Positions 5,141-9,609 of a DNA stretch of 9,609 nt are shown here, piece by piece. The translations under genes and the position numbers were made by a program. Below the pieces are notes generated by a model, which saw only the letters and a list, made by a program, of their open reading frames with translations, ran no database searches and was not told the DNA's origin. Positions within the stretch are counted from its first letter, which is position 1, and the number at the start of each line of letters is the position of its first letter. Origin of the DNA: Actinomycetota bacterium (lineage in GTDB: Bacteria; Actinomycetota; Thermoleophilia; Gaiellales; Gaiellaceae); NCBI GenBank assembly GCA_005884155.1, contig VAXD01000057.1, forward strand, positions 1 to 9,609, in the 5' to 3' direction.

Positions 5141-5866
5141 TCACGGGATCTCGCCTTGTCTCATCGCGTCAACGCCGCGGCGCGGGGCGGCTGGCCGCAG
5201 CAGGAGCAGGATGGCCACGACCAGGATCCAGCCCCAGTAGAGGAACACCGGGAAGAAGAAGATCGCGAACAGCTGGATGATCCCGACGAGGATCCCCAGC
5301 CAGCCCAACCAACGGGGCAGGAGCCCTGTCCGCAGCGCCACGGTTGACGTCGCCCACACGACGAGCGCACCGGTGATTACGGCGCTGACCCAGAACTCGT
5401 AACCCGTGTCGCTCATCAGTCGAAACGTGTTCGGGTCGAGATGGAAGCTCTTGGCGTCGTCCGCGGTCAGCGCCGGGCCGGTGAAGAAGATCACTGCGCC
5501 GAGCCAAAGCACGGCGCTCGCAACGCCGGAGCCAAACGCGAGCGCTCCCAGCCGCCCCGCCCCGTCCTCCGCAGCGACCAGCCTCGTCCGCAGCACTGAA
5601 AAGAACACAAGCAATAACAGGATCCCGGCCAGGAACACGAAGAAGCCAACGATGCTCTTCGTCTGATGCGAATCGCTCGTGAAGTACGACGTGATCTTCG
5701 CGTCCGAGTCATTCGAACCGGGCGCGCTCCCGACCAGCGCGAACGCGATCACCATCCCCGCCACCGCCAACAGACCCGTGAGCGGACTCCAGCGCTCCCA
5801 ATCAAACCTCCTCTGAACTTCCTGGCCAGATGCGGCTGCGGTGGCGGCCGTGCTTGGCGTGTTCAT
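5141..5866 (-). CDS. Multi-spanning membrane protein of unknown function (241 aa)
   Basis: About six hydrophobic segments are visible (roughly 28-46, 71-92, 107-130, 156-178, 185-205, 207-223). The N-terminus is a polar, Ala/Ser-rich cytoplasmic stretch and the C-terminus is short and basic. The loop SAPGSNDSDAKITSYFTSDSHQT (47-69) and the loop after segment 3 (LTADDAKSFHLDPNTFRLM) should face outwards. The start is firm: GAGGAGGA lies seven bases before ATG 5866 on the minus strand. There are no transporter or enzyme motifs that I can see. It is divergent from kinase 2 across 170 bp, so the two may share control. A chance-level alternative is a small DUF family of actinobacterial integral membrane proteins. 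Confidence 0.85.
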   Translation of the reverse strand: MNTPSTAATAAASGQEVQRRFDWERWSPLTGLLAVAGMVIAFALVGSAPGSNDSDAKITSYFTSDSHQTKSIVGFFVFLAGILLLLVFFSVLRTRLVAAEDGAGRLGALAFGSGVASAVLWLGAVIFFTGPALTADDAKSFHLDPNTFRLMSDTGYEFWVSAVITGALVVWATSTVALRTGLLPRWLGWLGILVGIIQLFAIFFFPVFLYWGWILVVAILLLLRPAAPRRGVDAMRQGEIP

Positions 5867-6036
5867 CTGCTGTTCCTCCTCGCTCGGTTTGGCGTTGCCT
5901 GAGGTTCGCGGTCTGGCGGCCGGTGCGCATCGGTCGCAGTCGCGATCCTCGGTCGCTCGCGCGAGCGATCTTTCGCGCGCACGTCTCGCTCTCCGGAGCG
6001 ATGGCGTCTTGGTAGAGGGCGGGCTACTGTCCGGAC
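5867..6036. promoter_or_regulatory. Divergent promoter region with a 16-bp perfect palindrome
   Basis: This gap separates the minus-strand membrane protein from kinase 2. It holds a perfect 16-bp palindrome, TCGCTCGCGCGAGCGA (5953-5968), midway between the two start codons, and a smaller stem CGCTC-TCCG-GAGCG at 5987-6000. TACTGT at 6025-6030 lies six bases before GTG 6037 and could be the -10 of a leaderless kinase transcript. The palindrome is a plausible operator or regulator-binding site, although GC-rich DNA gives such runs more often than random sequence would. Confidence 0.4.
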
Positions 6037-7185
6037 GTGCCGATCCGGCGCCTGCTCAGCAGCTACGGCGACTACGCCCTCGCCGCGATCATCGGCGCCG
6101 TCTACCTGGGCGAAGTCTCATTCGGGGCCGACGAGGCAGGACACCGGGGTGCGAGCGCGTCGATTGCATTGCTGTTCGCGGGTGCGCTTTTGCTGCGACG
6201 AAAGATGCCGCTGGTGCCGTTAGTGGTCGCGCTGGTCGTGATCGAGCTGAACCACACGGCTCTGAGAGGGGTCGCGGAGACCGGTGCATTTCTGTTCGGG
6301 GTGGTGATCGCGATCTATTCGTCCGGCCGCTACACGCGCGGACGCGTCGCCCTCGCGTGCGCGCTGCTCGTGCTGGCCGCGATTCCGCTGGCGGCGCTCG
6401 ACCCGCGCCAGCCGCCCGGCTTCACCGACTTCGTGTACTTCGCGATGTTCTTGGGCGGCCCGTTCGTCGCCGGGCGGATCGTCCGCTACCGCCGCGAGCG
6501 GGAGCAGGCGCTGCTCGGCCACGCGGCCGCGCTTGAGCTGGAACGCGACGCGAGGGCGCGCGAGGCGGTCGCCGAGGAGCGCACACGGATCGCCCGCGAG
6601 CTGCACGATGTCGTCGCGCACGCGATCAGCGTGATCGTGCTCCAGGCGCGCGGCGGTCGCCGGGTCTTGCATGACGACCCCGAGGACGCCCGGCACGCGT
6701 TCGACACGATCGAGCATGCCGGCGAGCAGGCACTGGGCGAGATGCGCCGGCTGCTCGGAATGCTGCGCCGTAACGACGAGGAGCTCGCGCTCGCACCGCA
6801 GCCAAGCCTGACACGGCTGGATGAGCTCGCCGCCGGGCTCACTACCACGGGCCTGCCGGTCGAGATCACGATCGAAGGCGAGCCGATCGAACTACCGCCC
6901 GGAATTGACGTTTCCGCCTACCGGATCGTGCAGGAGGCGCTGACGAATGCGCTCAAGCACGCAGGCCCGGCGAGCGCGCACGTGATCGTCCGCTACCTCC
7001 CCGGCGAGCTCGAGCTGGAAGTGCTCGACGACGGAGCTGGCAACGGCGACGGCGGCGGCTCCGGTCACGGCCTCGACGGCATCCGCGAACGCGTCGGCAT
7101 CTACGGCGGCGAGCTGGACGCTCGCGCCCGCCCCGAGGGCGGCTACGCGCTACGCGCCCGGCTGCCGCTCGGCTCGGCGCGATGA
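6037..7185 (+). CDS. Membrane sensor histidine kinase (HisKA_3), paralogue of kinase 1
   Basis: This 382-residue kinase has several hydrophobic segments in residues 13-148, a coiled linker (150-180), and a phosphoacceptor domain with His190 (RIARELHDVVAHAISVIVLQ). The HATPase_c domain has Asn304 in the N box (IVQEALTNALKHAG), then DDGAGNGDGGGSGHGL. It matches kinase 1 in length, domain order and long stretches around LPPG-DVSAYR-VQEALTN, so the two are paralogues. The glycine-rich insert GNGDGGGSG in the ATP lid is unlike kinase 1. GTG is taken as the start because MPIRR aligns with kinase 1 and TACTGT lies six bases upstream; there is no good Shine-Dalgarno site. It overlaps the next gene by four bases (ATGA). 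Confidence 0.92.
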   Translation: MPIRRLLSSYGDYALAAIIGAVYLGEVSFGADEAGHRGASASIALLFAGALLLRRKMPLVPLVVALVVIELNHTALRGVAETGAFLFGVVIAIYSSGRYTRGRVALACALLVLAAIPLAALDPRQPPGFTDFVYFAMFLGGPFVAGRIVRYRREREQALLGHAAALELERDARAREAVAEERTRIARELHDVVAHAISVIVLQARGGRRVLHDDPEDARHAFDTIEHAGEQALGEMRRLLGMLRRNDEELALAPQPSLTRLDELAAGLTTTGLPVEITIEGEPIELPPGIDVSAYRIVQEALTNALKHAGPASAHVIVRYLPGELELEVLDDGAGNGDGGGSGHGLDGIRERVGIYGGELDARARPEGGYALRARLPLGSAR

Positions 7186-7835
7186 TCAGCGTCCTTCTCG
7201 CCGACGACCAGAGCCTCATCCGAGCCGGCTTCCGCATGATCCTCAAGACCGAGCGTGACATTGACGTGGTCGGCGAGGCGAGCGATGGCCGCGAAGCGGT
7301 CGCGCAAGCCGATGCGCTCACACCCGACGTCGTGCTGATGGACATCCGCATGCCCGGCCTCGACGGGATCGAGGCAACCCGGCAGATCACCGCGCGCAAC
7401 AGCGGCAGGCGCGTACTCGTGCTCACCACCTTCGATCTCGACGAATACGTCTACGAATCGCTCCGCGCCGGCGCCAGCGCCTTCCTACTCAAAGACGCAA
7501 AGGAGCAGCAGCTCGTCGCTGCGATCCGCATCGTCGCCGACGGCGGCTCCCTGTTCGCCCCGTCGGTCACCCGGCGCCTGATCGAGAAATTCGCCGAACG
7601 CCCACGCAACCCCACCGCCAGTGCACAACTCGACCACCTCACCGTGCGCGAAAGCGAAGTGCTCCGACTCGTCGCACGCGGCCTCTCAAACGCCGAGATT
7701 GCAACTCAGCTTGTCGTCAGCGAACACACCACCAAAACCCACGTCGCCAGCATCCTCCAGAAACTCGACCTCCGCAACCGCGTCCAAGCCGTCGTCCTCG
7801 CCTACGAAACCGGACTCGTGCAGCCCGCCGGTTAA
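7182..7835 (+). CDS. NarL/FixJ-family response regulator, paralogue of regulator 1
   Basis: This 217-residue regulator has a receiver domain (1-120) with Asp8-Asp9, phosphoacceptor Asp54 (VVLMDIRMPG), Thr82/83 and Lys104, and a LuxR-type DNA-binding domain at about 148-210 (LTVRESEVLRLVARGLSNAE...VSEHTTKTHVASILQKLDL). Compared with regulator 1, the recognition segment differs (SEHTTKTHVAS against SDGTVKTHVAR) while the rest of the HTH is nearly the same, so the two may bind related but distinct sites. Its ATG overlaps the kinase stop, which indicates coupled synthesis with its cognate kinase. Confidence 0.93.
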   Translation: MISVLLADDQSLIRAGFRMILKTERDIDVVGEASDGREAVAQADALTPDVVLMDIRMPGLDGIEATRQITARNSGRRVLVLTTFDLDEYVYESLRAGASAFLLKDAKEQQLVAAIRIVADGGSLFAPSVTRRLIEKFAERPRNPTASAQLDHLTVRESEVLRLVARGLSNAEIATQLVVSEHTTKTHVASILQKLDLRNRVQAVVLAYETGLVQPAG

Positions 7836-7937
7836 GGCGTGCGCGGCCACGAGGCAGAAATTCATCAAGGTGATTAGTCGCAAGCAATGCCTCGCTTCAC
7901 TGCGCTCTCCGACACGGAGCCGATTAGGCTCACTGCG

Positions 7938-8220
7938 ATGGGAAAAATCGAAACTCGACTCGATCAGCTTGGGCTGACAATCAAGCGGCACGTATGACCG
8001 CTCTTTCGATGCTTGCTTCCCTCAAGCGCGAACTCGAGGAGCTCGATCGGGTGACCGAGTGGATTCGCGCCGTCTGCAATGTCTACTGCGAGCCTGGCTT
8101 CGCAGAAAACGCTGCCGTCACCAACGGCTTCAGCGATCTCCTCGTCGAGCTGTGGGGCGATGCGGACGTCACGCGCGCTCATCTCCAGGGCAAGGCCCCT
8201 CCCCGTTGAACGTCCCGGTC
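7938..8220 (+). pseudogene. Broken ridA (YjgF/Rid family) gene
   Basis: Three fragments of a Rid-family protein lie in three frames. ATG 7938 begins MGKIETRLDQLGLTIK, the usual N-terminus of this actinobacterial subfamily, and stops at 7995-7997. From 7994 another frame gives the C-terminal half (LASLKRELEELDRV...CEPGFAENAAVTNGFSDLLVELWGDA). Near 8165 one base is missing (GCG-GGA-CGT has become GCGGACGT), and the ending RHARSSPGQG-PSPLNVPV continues in a third frame to about 8220. Relative to my memory of the family (about 150 residues), some 65 residues are deleted after residue 16, including the core VSGQ region. Intact members hydrolyse reactive enamine/imine intermediates; this one should be inactive. 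The 102-bp stretch 7836-7937 holds only a small hairpin (7917-7931). Confidence 0.8.
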
Positions 8221-8620
8221 ATCGTCGACGCGACCACGACGGATCTGACGCGATCATCCTCCGGGTCAGCCTGCGAACCGCACAGCCGGTAGTGTCGGCG
8301 ACGTAGAGCGCGTACTCGCCATCCCCGAGTCCGTAGTAGCCGCGGAAGGCGAGCATCCCTGCGTCGGGCGAGACTGCAGGATTCCACTGCGGCGAACGCC
8401 CTACTGCCAGCAGGTGGCGCTTGCCGCTCCCGTCCGGCCGCATCAGACAGAGCTGATCGTGGCATCTGTAGGCGATGAATCCGGTTGACGCCCACTTGGG
8501 CAAGCGCGAGCTCAGCCCCTTGAGTGCGGCCGAGGCGCTCGATTCCTTTGAGGCGGGAGAGACCGCCACGACAAAGACCAAGCCAACCACCGAGGCTAGA
8601 AGCGCAATGCGCGGCGCCAT
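8219..8620 (-). pseudogene. Truncated secreted PD40/TolB-like beta-propeller protein
   Basis: From ATG 8620 the frame encodes 133 residues: a signal peptide or membrane anchor (1-24), a short linker, then propeller repeats (GFIAYRCHDQLCLMRPDGSG, residues 47-66; PAVSPDAGMLAFRGYYG, 81-97; GEYALYVADTTGCAVRRLT, 101-119). A new repeat starts as SDPSWS (125-130) and breaks off at once in RRR-stop. Intact PD40 proteins carry several such repeats and are much longer, so the 3' part is lost. The break is within ten bases of the end of the broken ridA on the opposite strand. Cys53/Cys58 and Cys113 remain. TAACGT five bases before the ATG may be a -10; a longer start at ATG 8668 or 8791 is less likely. 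Confidence 0.7.
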
Positions 8621-8661
8621 CTTCGACGTTACGTCTGCCGATCCGCCAAACGTCCCGTCGA

Positions 8662-8685
8662 GGGACATTCCCGAACACTGGCCCA
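8662..8685 (+). repeat. 24-bp direct repeat, copy A
   Basis: GGGACATTCCCGAACACTGG, extended by CCCA, matches 9192-9215 at 23 of 24 bases (A8675 against G9205). It contains the small inverted repeat GGGA-CAT-TCCC. This copy lies between the divergent PD40-like and LprI-like genes. Confidence 0.8.
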
Positions 8686-8729
8686 GGAGAGGTTGTCGCC
8701 GCCGGAACGTTTGCCCCAAGATTCGGGTT

Positions 8730-9182
8730 ATGCGTCGGGCAGCCGTCTTTCTAATGGTCGCCCTGACGGTTGCGGGTTGCGCGTCGGACAACGATCAACG
8801 CGGACGTGCGACAGCAGCGCGACCAACCCTGCCCCGAATCCACGAGGGATTCACTCTCCTACCGTGCGCACGGAAGAACCCAGCGCGCGGCTCAACTCTC
8901 GGACTCGAAGGCTGCGCCGAGCACGAAATCCTCCGGACCGACAAGACGATCATGGCGAACGAACGCGCGATCTTCGTGCTTCTCCACGCTGACGGTCGAT
9001 CGGCCTTTGCCAAAGCGGAGCGCTCATGGCTTGCGTACCGGGCGGCGTATTGCGACGCTCGCGCCTCCAGCTACAAGGGTGGTTCGGTCGCGCCCGTGAT
9101 CTTCGGTACCTGCCGAGCGACGATCAACAGGGGCCATCTCAGAGCGCTATCAGCTTTCCGGCGCGAACTCCAAAACCGCTAA
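8730..9182 (+). CDS. LprI-family (lysozyme inhibitor-like) lipoprotein
   Basis: This 150-residue protein has a lipoprotein signal (MRRAAVFLMVALTVAGC, lipobox VAGC, lipidated Cys17), so it should sit on the outer face of the membrane. Residues 45-148 fit the LprI N-terminal-like domain (DUF1311 type): a Cys-Ala motif (GCAEHEI, Cys62), an amphipathic helix with AKAERSWLAYRAAYCDA (95-111), GGSVAP, then Cys128 and a final helix. Cys46, Cys62, Cys108 and Cys128 can form two disulfides. Mycobacterial LprI is reported to inhibit lysozyme; function here is inferred from family only. The frame is open upstream to 8475, but ATG 8730 opens the lipoprotein signal, so I chose it; no clear ribosome-binding site precedes it. 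It is flanked by the 24-bp repeats. Confidence 0.82.
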   Translation: MRRAAVFLMVALTVAGCASDNDQRGRATAARPTLPRIHEGFTLLPCARKNPARGSTLGLEGCAEHEILRTDKTIMANERAIFVLLHADGRSAFAKAERSWLAYRAAYCDARASSYKGGSVAPVIFGTCRATINRGHLRALSAFRRELQNR

Positions 9183-9191
9183 CCCGCTCGG

Positions 9192-9215
9192 GGGACATTC
9201 CCGAGCACTGGCCCA
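9192..9215 (+). repeat. 24-bp direct repeat, copy B
   Basis: Second copy of the repeat at 8662-8685, in the same orientation, nine bases after the LprI-like stop codon. Weaker similarity continues past it (TCGCCGC about ten to fifteen bases later, then GAACG) in both places, so the duplicated block may once have been about 50 bp. Confidence 0.8.
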
Positions 9216-9400
9216 CATCAGCATCATCGCCGCAGAGAACGAAGAAGCATCCGCGACCGGATGTGGATTGCGAACGCCAAGACAGCCGTGGACTTCCCCT
9301 TCAATTCCAGATCGCGCTGCTCCGCATCGTTTTTTACGTCGCCTTTACCGGGTCAAGTGTGAGGTGTGGAGTCCTGCGGAATCTATTCATATGCAGCATT

Positions 9401-9415
9401 TTTCCTCCAAGGAAA
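9401..9415 (+). promoter_or_regulatory. Hairpin covering the ribosome-binding site of the last gene
   Basis: TTTCCT (9401-9406) pairs with AGGAAA (9410-9415) around a CCA loop, extendable by wobble pairs. The right arm lies inside the purine-rich stretch AAGGAAAGGGG (9409-9419) that precedes ATG 9426. The leader 9330-9400 is AT-richer than its surroundings (a T6 run near 9334, TATTCATATG at 9384-9393) and probably holds the promoter, but I cannot fix a -10/-35 pair. Confidence 0.35.
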
Positions 9416-9425
9416 GGGGTCTCGA

Positions 9426-9609
9426 ATGCGTAAGACACTTGTGGCTCTCGTAACGGCCGGGCTTGTAGCGCTACTTGCGAGTGTCGGCACAGCGGCGACT
9501 CCGCAGACGGTGACGATCTCGGCCTCGCGGCCGAGCGTCGTCTTCGGCAAGAGCGTCACCCTCTCGGGCAAAGTCTCCACCGGCAAGGCGGGCGAGAACG
9601 TGAGCGTGC
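9426..9609 (+). CDS. Start of a secreted Ig-like/beta-sandwich protein (3' end outside window)
   Basis: The frame runs from ATG 9426 off the end of the window (61 complete codons). Residues 1-24 are a Sec signal peptide (MRKTL, hydrophobic core, cleavage near GTAA-TPQ). The mature part TVTISASRPSVVFGKSVTLSGKVSTGKAGENVSV has the strand spacing of bacterial Ig-like surface domains, in which VTLSG and the following strand form one sheet edge. The purine-rich AAGGAAAGGGG lies six bases before the ATG. It is probably extracellular, perhaps adhesive or structural; its full length and domain number are unknown. Confidence 0.8.
   Translation, partial: MRKTLVALVTAGLVALLASVGTAATPQTVTISASRPSVVFGKSVTLSGKVSTGKAGENVSV

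Noticed and set aside
7917..7931. GAGCC-GATTA-GGCTC hairpin as terminator of regulator 2
   Set aside because: It has only 5 bp, lies 80 bases after the stop, has no T-run, and lies within the open frame leading into the ridA remnant.
8704..8729. ECF-sigma-like GGAAC-N18-GTT before the LprI-like gene
   Set aside because: The spacing is ideal, but GTT touches the ATG at 8730, so transcription would begin inside the coding region. Probably chance.
8475..8729. Upstream part of the open frame leading into the LprI-like gene
   Set aside because: It overlaps the PD40 remnant on the other strand, and the lipoprotein signal at 8730 marks the true N-terminus.

Overview
The window is GC-rich and densely coded. 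It has GTG and probable CTG starts, 4-base start/stop overlaps, NarL-type two-component systems and several secreted or lipid-anchored proteins. This suggests a high-GC actinobacterium. The protein flavour (PD40, LprI-like, Ig-like secreted proteins) makes me lean towards Thermoleophilia (Solirubrobacterales/Gaiellales), but that is inference. I see no rRNA, tRNA, CRISPR array or transposase.

Layout. 1-114 is the 3' end of an unknown gene, followed by a strong hairpin (121-158). 255-459 and 2111-2325 are two same-strand copies of a diverged 0.2-kb element. Each carries three GCAA motifs at 10-bp steps facing three inverted ones. Between the copies lies a small unit: a MarR-type regulator (+), divergent from a cupin and a CDGSH iron-sulfur protein (-), with two possible micropeptides beyond, one with six cysteines in a metallothionein-like pattern. 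2446-4271 (-) is a NarL-type sensor kinase and response regulator pair; the regulator apparently starts at a CTG overlapping the kinase stop. 4448-5103 (+) is a coupled pair: a 60-residue membrane protein and a secreted 158-residue protein. 5141-5866 (-) is a multi-spanning membrane protein convergent with that pair. 6037-7835 (+) is a second, paralogous kinase/regulator pair. 7938-8620 is a gene graveyard: a broken ridA butts against a truncated PD40/TolB-like gene on the other strand. 8730-9182 (+) is an LprI-like lipoprotein flanked by a 24-bp direct repeat 530 bp apart. 9426 to the end (+) is the start of a secreted Ig-like protein.

How the genes may work together. The two kinase/regulator pairs point outwards and backwards around three envelope genes, so an envelope-sensing role for the block is reasonable but unproven. 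The MarR, cupin and CDGSH genes look like a self-contained locus in which MarR may control the divergent operon through the 43-bp shared upstream region. The 3' third shows traces of deletion, frameshift and joining, together with short repeats, as expected of a rearranging accessory region.
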